NCBI RefSeq assembly: GCF_010093535.1 | Contig: NW_022985198.1 | Coordinates: 174,321-238,320 of the forward strand | Direction of reading: 5' to 3' | From: Lindgomyces ingoldianus | Taxonomy: Eukaryota > Ascomycota > Dothideomycetes > Pleosporales > Lindgomycetaceae | Length of the DNA stretch: 64,000 nucleotides | Part shown: in pieces, positions 54,924-64,000 of the stretch | How the letters are laid out: each line of letters starts with the position of its first letter | How positions within the stretch are numbered: the stretch's first letter is position 1 | Position numbers and translations under genes: made by a program | The notes under the pieces: model-generated | Told to the model about the DNA's origin: nothing | The model's input: only the letters and a program-made list of their open reading frames with translations | Database searches by the model: none

Positions 54924-56497
54924 ATGAACATCTCTATCGTCGGCGCTGGCATCGCAGGTCTAGCCGCCGCCATCGCATTACGTCGTGCAGGCCATAACGT
55001 GGAAATCTACGAAAAAAGTCAATTCAAGAATGAGATTGGGGCAGCGATTCTGTTGACGCCAAATGGGAATCGCATACTAAGGAAATGGGGATTTGATTTT
55101 GAGAGGGCGCGGCCTGTGGATTTTGGACAGTTTAGGTTAGTTTGGATGTGTGTAGAGGGGTCGAGGAATTGGTTGGTTTTAGGGAAGGAATTGAGATATA
55201 GAGGAAGTTGAAGCGGAGGGTGAAAAGGGAGTACGAGTAAAACCTAGCTGACAAGGTTATAGATTTGTCCACGGTGAGTCCCTGAAAGTTGTAATCCATG
55301 AAGATTTCTCTGGTGTAGAAAGCCGTTTCGGAGACCGCATGTGTGCATATCATCGCGTGGACCTTCATACCGGACTTCGGGACCTCGCGGAAAGGGAACG
55401 AGAAGGATGGGCACCACCTGCGAAGATTAAGCTTGGCGCCGAAGTAGTAGGTGTGGATGCGGAAAAGGGCGAGTTAACACTTTCAGACGGGATTAGAGTG
55501 GAGAAGGACTTGGTGGTGTTAGCGGATGGATGTCATGCAAGTCCACCGACATGTCCCCTAACTTCAATTGCACAGCACGCCCAGATCCTAATATTAGCAG
55601 TGTCCCTTCCTCCTCGACATTACCGGCGAAAACACCCCCAGCGTCAAAATCGGGAAAAGCGTATATAGGTGGTTAGCCCCTTTCGATAAAGTCAAAGAAC
55701 ACCCCGTCGCCAAACAACTTTGGGAAAACCAACCTGCAGGCTTCTGCTCCTTCTTCAACGATAACGGTATCTTCATGGTCACCTATCCATGCCGGAACTC
55801 TGAACTTCTCAACTGCGCCGTATTCCACGACACACGGCCCGACGAACGTGACAAAGATGACTGGAACGCAAACACTACCCATGAAAAAGTCCTCGAAGCG
55901 TTAGAGGGGTTTAGTGATGCTGTTAGGAATATCCCGCTCACGACTCCGCATATGAAGGCTTATACTGTCACGCAACGGCCTCCAAGTACACGTATTCACA
56001 AAGGCAAAGTGCTCGCAATAGGTGACACAGTACATCACATGCTACCCACACATGCCCAAGGCGGAGTCGCAGCCCTCGAGGACGCCGCCGCTCTGGAGGT
56101 CCTCTTCGATTCCTCCCGCTTCGCCCCCACATCCCCTCCTTCTCCCTCCACCCTCGAAGCTAGACTCAAACTCTACACAACTCTACGCCTCCCCCGCTCC
56201 GCTACAATGCAAATACTCTCATCCACAAATCCACGTTTCACAATGGCGAACCTCGCTACCAAAAACGAAGAGATCCGGAAGTTTTACCAGGGGGATCTGA
56301 TTGATTGGCCGCTGGGTTGTACTAGTTGGAGTGAGCCGATACGTGAGTTTATATATGGGTATGATGTTTTTTCCGAGGCGGAGAAGGCGATGGAGTTTAG
56401 GGAGAGGGATGATGGAAAGGTGCCTGATGGCGTGCTTAAATGGTTTGGAGAGGTGGATGAGAAGTGGACAAGGAGTGAGTATGCGGGTTTGGCATAG
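54924..56497 (+). CDS. FAD-dependent monooxygenase (salicylate hydroxylase-like)
   Basis: Three exons, 54924-55135, 55263-55536 and 55601-56497, give 460 residues. The second intron has a GC donor (GCAAGT) and ends TTAGCAG; this non-canonical splice is the only way to join LVVLADGCH to FLLDITGENTP in frame. The group A flavin monooxygenase signs are the dinucleotide-binding GAGIAGLAAAIALRRAG at the N-terminus, the DG motif in LADGCH, and GDTVHHMLPTHAQGG near residue 300, which binds the FAD phosphate and ribityl chain. Such enzymes hydroxylate phenolic or other aromatic compounds with NAD(P)H and are found in catabolism and in secondary-metabolite clusters. The length is typical, there is no signal peptide and no lesion. 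Substrate unknown; neighbours do not point to a pathway. Confidence 0.88.
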
Positions 56498-58639
56498 GAG
56501 TTGTTAGGGCGGGATTTAGGTCGGGGTCTATAAGGGTGACTAATAGTGGTAGGAATGTAGTAGCCATAATTGACTGTAGGTTGTGCGACGTTGGGCAATG
56601 AAATTGTGAGCGTTTCTGAGCGATATCGCTGCTTCTGATATTATGTCAGTTACAAAGGCGTCCACCAGCACTGAGGGATAGAATTCCTTGATCAGTGTAT
56701 GCCATTGCATCGTTTCCTTACCGGTCAGAAACGCCATAATATGTCTTGGTCACCAATATGTTGGGCAGCGGCGAGATGTCCCTTAAACTTCCTTATTTCT
56801 TTGTCCGCACCTCTAAAGCCAGAATTACACGCAAGCAAACGAAACGCAACTCATTTGTCCCCAAACAAACGTGGAAAAAATACGCCAATTTCCCATCTTC
56901 ATCACGAACGGTATGGTTCCAAGTTGGCTCACTTCGCTAAAAACTAGGAGGTTTACAGGGAGATTCATATAAGGGAAGTCCTCATCCCCAAGTTCAAATA
57001 TATGGTAAGTTCTTCTTCTCTTTTCGTGATTGTAGCTTCGTCTTGTTGATAGATTTGATGAGCCTTTAGAAGTGTAAAGAAGCTGCCCTGTCGAAGCTAA
57101 GTTTTGGTGAATTCTGGACAGGCTTGAAGCTTGTACGGGTACACCCAACCATTGTCAACGCCAAGGGTAATAGTGACACTATCTTATCAAACACCTTTCT
57201 TGTCATTGTTGTAACATCGTGAAGCCCCGGGATAAGGAATATCTGAAATCGATGCTAAAGGAAGGCTCGATTTTGGGGATACTTTAACTAGTCCGATCCA
57301 TTGCGTAGGTAGCACTTTCGCCGGTTCCCCTTTCTTGCTTCCTCAGCCAAAACAGAATCCTATATTACCCTATGTTTGGGGTATATAAGCCCCCCATCCT
57401 TCAGCCTATTTACCCTCCTGTCCTCCTACACGCCCTGGTCTTCGACACTCGAACATCGGTTTGGAAAATGCAAAAGCCGTCAAATATGGTCCCAGCCTCT
57501 AAATGAGATGAAGGCAGAACTCATATTCTGGTCGCCGTGGATCAACCTTCCTACACTTGTCTTACTTTTCTAAACAATCCAAACTCTCGATTCGGAGCAG
57601 TTTGGGGGCTTTGAGGCTCCAGCTCGACGCTTGTTTAGTCAGTTAACGCGTTCCTAGCTTTCGACAAAGTCACCGTACAACTTCGAGATGTCGTCCCAAC
57701 GCACGACTATGTCTATACATCATCATGTCACCTCCAAGCTCCGCAGACTCACCGTTGGTACCGCTGCTGACCGACCGAAAGATGTACACAAGGCCTGTCA
57801 CGTCCTCATGCTTCTCGAGCCCGTTACGGCCGATCTCATGTACTAAGCAGCAGCCAGATGTCCAGTATCAGCTCGTGGAAGGGGAATACGGTAGTTAGGG
57901 GTACCCAAGATGAGATGGGGTAAGGGGGCCTTGGATATAGTAGGCATAGCAGCAGACGGTATAGAATTAGCATGATATCGAGATCGAAGCCCGCGCTTCG
58001 GAAAGTAGGTTGAATGTCACTAGCAGAACGCGGTCGCTGCAATTACATACAAGGCAGAAAGGCTCTGCATATCTTAGTGATATACGGATTAGTTGTTACC
58101 CTGTCAACAACGAACGGCTCCTTATATAAGCACTATAAACTTTAGCGCCGTAGAAATGTGCTTTAGTTTAAATTCTTAGGGTCATGAGGAGTTCTTATCG
58201 TTCATGTTCATGAGGGCTAGGTACGGTAGATCTAACAGTCGGTAGCTATACCCAGTACAGCACTGCACTATCTAGGACGTTAATGGCCACCCTTAAGCTG
58301 GAGCGGGTCGTCGACCTCCCCGCTAGCAGTAGCGATGTTAAGTGCTAACTTAGATCAACTGCTAGATGGTATTTATAAGCATGCTCATGCAGCTTGACTA
58401 TTTTATATATGTACTAGCTTCTGCCTTCTGCTTTAAACAAGAACTAATTTTCTAAGCTACTGGAACTTTTGTTCCATAAGTAGTCTCTTGAAGGCGAAAA
58501 CTAGGACATTTGTAAGCGGACAACATAAAGACAGATAGTCCTTTTGAGCGCCAACCTTTACATCCTCCAGCTTCCATCTATTAAGAGTCTCTAGTGATTG
58601 CTGTAGTTGGATAGGTTGTTCTATAAAATAGCCTCGTTG
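56498..58639. other. Long intergenic stretch, degenerate
   Basis: About 2.1 kb with no supported gene. A TATA-like TATATAAG near 57380 precedes an open frame of 65 codons with no motif. The stretch from about 57700 is AT-richer and leads into a TPR relic. Confidence 0.4.
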
Positions 58640-58800
58640 TTGCACCCTGTAACGTAGATTTAAGATTGGCCATGCTGGTTAGCGTGTCTGGATGCTCTCG
58701 CCAAGCACCGTCGAACTAGAGCATAGACTAGTTCTCCTCCTGAGCCTTCATTCCTTCACAAAGACGTTAGAGTTTAATCAGGGACGTCCTTGGGCTCAGC
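58640..58800 (-). pseudogene. TPR (kinesin-light-chain-like) repeat relic
   Basis: On the minus strand, bases 58718-58650 read WREHPDTLTSMANLKSTLQ. HPDTLTSMANL is the highly characteristic core of tetratricopeptide repeats in fungal NLR-type (NB-ARC/NACHT-TPR) proteins. Upstream and downstream of it the frame is broken by stops. It therefore marks a decayed copy of that gene type, unrelated in position to the intact TPR gene at the right end of the window. Confidence 0.55.
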
Positions 58801-59171
58801 CTTATACTCTAACATAAGCGCCTAGTTCATTATTTTATAAACATGGAAGGAATATGTTGCATCAGCCTTTTTAATTGCTTGGGGTTTGCTTCTTGTTACG
58901 CAAAATTTACACTGAGCGCTCAAACCTATCACGCTTCCTGATAGAAAGAGAGAAGTGATTGGATTGTAAAATTAGCCTCTCCACTTTGTACTCCCGCAAT
59001 CACAAGAGAAAAATGACACGTTGCTTATTAGCTAGTCTGAGTAACCATCAAGTCGACATTTATAAAACTTGTTTCCAACCCCTACTTCCAATATTTTGCA
59101 TCTTATGATCATAGTCTCATTTTCTGAATTCCATTTTGGACTACGGAGCGAGAGTCAGAACACGCGTCAAC
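58801..59171. other. Intergenic, promoter side of SET-MYND gene
   Basis: No coding pattern. It holds the upstream flank of the SET-domain gene that begins at about 59172. Confidence 0.35.
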
Positions 59172-60915
59172 ATGCAGAGCATGAACGGCAGCTCAATGTA
59201 TGCTTTAAGAGATGTCCCAGGGAAGGGCAAAGGCCTCGTCGCGATCGAAAATATCCCCAAAGGCACGCGAATTCTTTCGGAACAGCCAGTTATCACGACA
59301 CCCGAACGCCAACAGGACGATGAGTGGCTAAAGAGACACATATCCCAGCAAGTCGATTCCCTTAGTGAACACCAACGACAATCATTCTTCTCCTTGTACA
59401 ACCTCTATCCATACCAAAATGTCGCCGAGCAGTCTCTCGGTATCATTCGAACGAACGGCCTCCCCATCGAGGCCAACGGAATCGAAGGGGGAGTCTTCCT
59501 TGACGCCTGCCGCATCAACCACGACTGCGATAACAATGCACAGAAACACTGGAATCAGTCCATCAAACGACACACTGTCCATGCTTTGAGAGACATTCCC
59601 AAGGGCGAGGAGATCACAATATATTACCTGCGTCTCGATAGCAACCGCGCAATCCGCCAAAAAAAACTCCAGGACAAGTTTGGATTTCTATGTTCCTGCC
59701 GTCTGTGCTCTTTACCAACACAGCAGAGCCAGGAAAATGATAAAAGGTTGGAGAGAATTGCCCAGCTGGATGATCTCATTGGCCGCGACGGTATGCAGTT
59801 GAACTTTTGGCTACGAACCCTTCGCTATGTTGATGAACGGGTCCGTCTCTACAATGAACAAGGACCAGGCAACTCTGGTCTGCCGCGCGCGTACCTCGAT
59901 GCCGCTCAAATTGCTATCGCCAATGGTGACTTGGCAAGAGGACGCATCTTTGCAGAGAGGGCAGTGGAAGGATGGCGGACGGCCTGTGGCAGTGACAGCA
60001 AAGAGGTGATTGAGCACCGTTCAATAGCACAAGACCCCGCCAAACTCCATCTATACGGACTTTCCATGAAGTGGAAGACATCTGAGGAGGAGGTTCCACA
60101 GGGACTTGACCCGAACGACTTCGACGACTGGCTCTGGAAGAGAGAGAAGCCAAAGAAGGTTGAGCAATTGGGACAGTTGACAGATCTTCGCAACCGCGAG
60201 ATCTTCCCTAGCTTCGCTGCTCTCCCAAATAGCAATAAGGTTGATTTAGACTTCTATGAGAAAGTCGATGATACCTATCAACCGCTACGTCTCTGGTGCT
60301 TCCTGGGAGAAATTGTCGACTCCATCACGCTTCATCATCTAGAGTTGACGCTCACGGATATCGACGATAAGAAAATCCCACTGCACTTCAATACTGATGG
60401 CCGAGGCAGAGAATTGGCACCTGCGCAGATTCAAAAGGGGCATACGGTTGCGGTTCTTCATGCACAACGTCGCGTATTTATGTATGGGGATCCTGGTATT
60501 GGTCTTGGGGATCCCCAGATGCTCAAGGTACGTACTGCCAATCCTTACAATCCAGCTTCGTTAGGTTTGCTGACGTAGTTCGACTCACGAAGATCTTCCC
60601 AGTGTCACTAAAGAAGTTGCTGGAGTTGAACGACCAGGTTCAAAAATTTTCGACGAAAGTTGATGGAATCAGAACGTGCCATGGGTGCAGCAAGAAGGCA
60701 GCCTCCTTGAACCGATGCGGAAAGTGCCTGTTATTCTGGTATTGTGATAGTGTAAGTCTGCAATCGATGCTTCCTGTAATTTTGAGGACGTTACTAAAAA
60801 ATTTTATTGCCAGGGCTGTCAGAGAACTGGTTGGAGCGAGAGAGGCCACAAGGCTAATTGTAAGCTGCTAAGAGACCCTGGCTTGCGAGGGTTGTTTTTC
60901 CTCAAATGGGACTAG
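59172..60915 (+). CDS. SET and MYND domain protein
   Basis: Three exons, 59172-60527, 60593-60751 and 60814-60915, give 538 residues. The SET domain spans about residues 10-165: YALRDVPGKGKGLVAIENIP, GGVFLDACRINHDCDNNAQ (a variant of the N-H-S-C-x-P-N motif, with Asp for Ser) and DIPKGEEITIYYL. A post-SET-like Cys cluster follows in FLCSCRLC. SET proteins methylate protein lysines using SAM. A C-terminal MYND zinc finger lies at about residues 481-521: CHGCSKKAASLNRCGKCLLF, then WYCDSGCQRTGWSERGHKAN and C. MYND at the far C-terminus, rather than inside the SET as in Smyd proteins, is a fungal arrangement. The substrate is unknown. The ATG at 59172 was chosen; another in-frame ATG lies nine bases later. 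Confidence 0.85.
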
Positions 60916-60988
60916 GGAATGAATCAACACTTACTTCTTGGGCACGTGTTATTTCTTTCCCATAGGGAGGGCCCACTAATTAAGTCCA

Positions 60989-61261
60989 TCATATTGGCAT
61001 GGTTGCTTTAACCGACCCTTTCCGGCCATATTTGGTATCAAAGCCCGCAACTATTTGCACCCTAGCGTTCAAATCCAAATGGAAACCTTCTGTTAGCCGG
61101 GCCAACCTCTTCCCCTTCTCTGAATAAGTGACTCCGACAATGACCCTAGGGTACTGTGCATTAATGTACCAGAAAGAAACATCCAGCTCGTGCTTCGGCT
61201 TCGTGTTGGGAGGAGCACTGTCGACTGGGAAATAGATCTTTGTAAAACCAGCCTGATTCAC
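60989..61261 (-). pseudogene. Fragment of a fungal restriction-endonuclease-like family
   Basis: The minus-strand frame reads LDVSFWYINAQYPRVIVGVT, YSEKGKRLARLTEGFHLDLN and VAGFDTKYGRKGSVKA. This resembles a fungal dispensable family with the pattern PDASF...YP-x-V-V-I-E-V-(S/A)-YSQ-K...LA-x-x-Y-I...I-x-V-V-(I/V)-G-L-D, often compared with PD-(D/E)XK nuclease-like folds. The usual acidic and lysine positions are partly replaced (for example VGVTYSEK where E-V-x-Y-S-Q is common). No start codon or full-length frame is present. The family identification is from memory, and the fragment is isolated. Confidence 0.45.
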
Positions 61262-63331
61262 ACTCCAGGCAAAAGCGCTGCGCCACCGGATGCTTCAAGA
61301 ATCGAATTCAGCTAGCTATATGTGGCATCCTCAATACGAAAAGTGAACAGTTCGTGTACGGCTGTAGGCATACGAACGACAAGCCATTTGCTTTCTCCGT
61401 TATAATCATACCTGCCAATTCCAGTCGCTAGCCTCCATGCTCACTGTGTCTAGAGCACTCCCACCCTATCTTGCCTTTACCGTAACCCAATAAATCATTG
61501 TTCTGCTCAATTCAAAGCCCTATCTCCTCATACTCTCCTTTGGCAAGCTGAAACTCTATCTGCGGTGAGGACTCGATGGACTTGCGCGGACGCCTTTTTG
61601 TCGGTCAGCGGAGGCGTTAAAAAGTCCCTCGCAACGCTTGTAGGCGATGCCCGTGCGATAACTGTATCACCAAAATATGCGGAGCCTTTCCACCTTTGTA
61701 TATACTTGAAACGACGGCGTCATACCAGCGACACTCAACCTACTTTCTGAAGCGTAGGCTTCGATCTCTAGAGCCACCCACTCCATCTTATCTTATACCT
61801 CACCTATCTCATCGTATTCCCCTTTAATGGGCCGAGACTAGATATCCGGTTGCTGCTTTGTATAGGGATCTGTTATGACCGGCTCAGAAGTACAAGGATG
61901 CGGTAGGCTTGAGTAGGTTCTTTGGTAGGCGGAGAGAACAACAGCGGGTTTTAGAGCTTAATGGCGATGTGATGGTATGTCTCCAGGTGACAGAAGCTAT
62001 AGTAGACATAGTCGTGCATTAGACTGCATCTTGAAGTTGTGTTAGGGTTATGCGCTATAAGAACAACTATTCTCTTTTGCTAATCAACACTTGTATCTGT
62101 TAACAATGAAGAACTTATTGCATGAGAAAAGCTATTATAAGTAGAGCAAAGTACATACTTTAGTAGTGCTGATGCAACTTTTAGAGATGTAGTAAAGCTA
62201 TTGCAAAAAGAAAGCATTACTAAATGTAACTTAAATAAACACTTAACACTGTACCATTTTTTAAAAGAAACTTTGTATAACCTTTTTTGTTAAAAAAAGG
62301 TAGATAATATATAAAAGTTACTATAAAAATAAAATTTTTGTTTCAAGTATAATTAAGCAAATCTTCTCTATTAAGCATTTAATATTATAAAGTATTTAAA
62401 CAGGCAAGCAAGTGAGTTAGCTTCACTACACGTTGTGTACAAGCCCTTAGGGTACTCAGGGGTTGGATGGCTGTAACATAACCGTGATATCTAGCCGGCT
62501 CGGTGATCTATTACGTTAGTAGTGAGCTAGAACCTAACTCCTCTATGTCTAAAATTACAGACAAGGAAGTCGTGTTAGAAGAAGAATTCTAGAACAGCTT
62601 GCAATATACTATATAGGAGGAGAAAGGACTAAGTAAAACATCTACTAACTAAATTCTAGAAGCACCTCTACAACCCTACTCTAGAGAACAGAAGAAAGCT
62701 GTACTAGCGTCTTAAGTAGGGAGCAGAGGATTCTAACAAAAAACTCTATAAAGAAGATAAGAAACTCTAGTAGATAGAAGACTCTATAACACTTTAAAAA
62801 CAAAGTGTCTACTTTACGATAGTAACATGTTACAGAAAACACTCTACTTGCAGTGGCTGTGCACAGTCTTAACAAGGGGGCCGACCTTAGCTCTGCAGCC
62901 TTGCGATCTAATTCAACGTGGCCCTGCCTCCAGTTACTGCAACGAACTCACCTCTTGCGGAATTCGCCGCCTCACAAGAACAGGGCGGGAGCGGCTCCGC
63001 CATCATCCCTACTAGGTAGTGGGCCGCCTATATGCTTACACAGCTGCTAACATGCTGAATAGGTACCCCAAGTGGCAAGGGTACTCTAACACCTGTGTTG
63101 CCACCGGCACTATCTAATAATCTGGAAGTCTTCGGCTGAGACCTTGTCTAACTAGGTGACAGAGCCAGCTGTCACGCCTTGCTCATTCTTAATGCCCGTT
63201 GTAAACCCTCGTACGGACTTTCCAGTCACCTCAAACGCATCACATCCCCATGCGCTTTTATTGTTATGCCCTAGTACTTGATCGAAGTATGTTTTAGAAC
63301 CAAAAGTCTTCAAATAGCATAAATCATACGA
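61262..63331. other. AT-rich decayed region, possible transposon remains
   Basis: About 2 kb with no supported gene. From 62000 to 62420 it is strongly AT-rich with stops in all frames, as RIP-treated repeats are. Short stretches such as 62560-62700 may be retroelement remains but cannot be assigned. Bases 62820-63120 are less AT-rich, with no motif recognised. Confidence 0.45.
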
Positions 63332-64000
63332 TTACTTCCGCTCCCACCCGAGCTTTTGCAATACCCTGTGCCGTTTAGAAGCCAACTTGACCGGCTTTGC
63401 GGATGATTCAAAAAATGTTTCTGCATGCACATGCTCCTGTACTGGCACGCTCTCGCTCATAGACCCGATATATTCTCTCTCTTCACCCAAAGCAGCAAGA
63501 GTATCGCGTAAAGTCTTACACTTTATATGGTCTTTCCCTAGCACCTTTTCATATCCTGAGAGAGCTTTGGAATACCAGATTTTAGCATCCTCGGCACGGC
63601 ATTGGTCCTTGGAGAGGGAAGCAAACCCCCACATAGTATTCAGCGCTGGGATATAAGTAGAGAGGCGGTCAAGCCCGATTGCATTCTCGTATCCTCGCAG
63701 CGCCCGCTGGTACATCTCCTCTGCCTCGTCTATCCTGCCTAGGTCCGCGTAGAGAACGCCTAAGTTGTTGACCGTGTCGAGTGTCGATGTATGCTCAAAT
63801 CCCCATGCCTTCTCCTTTCCCCGCAGCGCCCGCTGGTACATCTCCTCTGCCTTTTCCATCCTGCCTAGGTTCGCATAGAGGTTTCCTAAGTTGTTGACCG
63901 TGTCGAGTGTCGATGTATGTTCAGATCCCCATGCCTTCTCCTTTCCTCGCAGCGCCCGCTGGTGCATCTCCTCTGCCTCGTCCATCCTGCCTAGGTCCGC
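63332..64000 (-). CDS. TPR-repeat protein, C-terminal part (cut by window edge)
   Basis: The minus-strand frame is open from the right edge to a stop at 63332, giving the last 222 residues or so. It has three 42-residue tetratricopeptide repeats of the kinesin-light-chain/NPHP3 kind, with the pattern (M/I)-(D/E)-(E/K)-A-E-E-M-x-QRALRG-(K/Y)-E-x-A-x-G...TLDTVNNLG-x-LYA-(D/N)-LGR. A degenerate repeat follows (AEDAKIWYSKALSGYEKVLG), then a basic tail (KLASKRHRVLQKLGWERK). Fungal proteins with this repeat type usually carry an upstream NACHT or NB-ARC and effector domain, acting as NLR-like sensors in heterokaryon incompatibility. That part is beyond the window, so the architecture is inference. 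Confidence 0.8.
   Translation of the reverse strand, partial: ADLGRMDEAEEMHQRALRGKEKAWGSEHTSTLDTVNNLGNLYANLGRMEKAEEMYQRALRGKEKAWGFEHTSTLDTVNNLGVLYADLGRIDEAEEMYQRALRGYENAIGLDRLSTYIPALNTMWGFASLSKDQCRAEDAKIWYSKALSGYEKVLGKDHIKCKTLRDTLAALGEEREYIGSMSESVPVQEHVHAETFFESSAKPVKLASKRHRVLQKLGWERK
63711..63962. repeat. 126-bp coding tandem repeat (TPR units)
   Basis: Two units, 63711-63836 and 63837-63962, are almost identical at DNA level, differing at roughly a dozen positions, and a third begins at 63963. Each encodes one 42-residue TPR. Such nucleotide-level similarity points to recent duplication or gene conversion within the gene. Confidence 0.85.

Noticed and set aside
1..64000. CRISPR arrays, bacterial operons, phage or integron structures
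   Set aside because: None seen. Introns, the tRNA intron and the gene families show a fungal nuclear genome, where these are not expected.

Overview
This is a 64 kb window from a filamentous ascomycete (Pezizomycotina). The evidence is protein genes with short 45-130 bp GT-AG introns, one GC-AG intron, a fungal tRNA-Thr with an anticodon-loop intron, a Zn2Cys6 regulator, fungal-type HAP phosphatase, PTR2 and SET-MYND genes, and decayed sequences whose stop codons are mostly C:G to T:A changes, as repeat-induced point mutation (RIP) would leave. A leotiomycete or related class is a guess. All splice models were assembled by eye from reading frame, splice signals and remembered family patterns; no database search was run.

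Layout. 0-9 kb: a secreted DUF1996 protein, an ankyrin relic, a dead dimethylsulfone-monooxygenase-like (SfnG/LLM) gene and an intact secreted tannase/feruloyl esterase. 9.6-10.7 kb: a Fot1/pogo-type fold-back element with TA target-site duplication. 11.5-15.4 kb: a divergent pair of TauD/TfdA dioxygenase and Dal5/Seo1-type MFS permease. 15.5-21.2 kb: an F-box protein, a PTR2 peptide transporter with a very long C-terminal tail, and tRNA-Thr(AGU). 21.2-28.3 kb: mostly non-coding around one alcohol-acetyltransferase-type gene. 28.3-37.3 kb: class I aminotransferase, O-methyltransferase, copper amine oxidase and short-chain dehydrogenase. 38.4-44.3 kb: a small secreted Cys-rich protein, a Zn2Cys6 factor, a histidine acid phosphatase and a small conserved protein. 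46.5-48.4 kb: a dead polyol/alcohol dehydrogenase and an UNC93-like fragment. 48.7-53.7 kb: the housekeeping pair VPS34 and NSE4, transcribed divergently. 54.9-64 kb: a FAD monooxygenase, a TPR relic, a SET-MYND protein, a relic of a fungal dispensable family, an AT-rich decayed zone, and the 3' end of a TPR gene cut by the window edge.

How the genes may work together (inference): the TauD-like dioxygenase and its divergent anion permease look like an uptake-plus-oxidation module for sulfonates or aryloxy acids, and the dead SfnG-like gene nearby suggests the area once held more organosulfur functions. The aminotransferase, O-methyltransferase, amine oxidase and dehydrogenase could form a small amine or aromatic metabolism cluster. 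VPS34 (autophagy and endosomal PI3P) and NSE4 (SMC5/6 complex) are core genes. Gene-poor stretches carry transposon and pseudogene debris, so the window alternates conserved and accessory segments.
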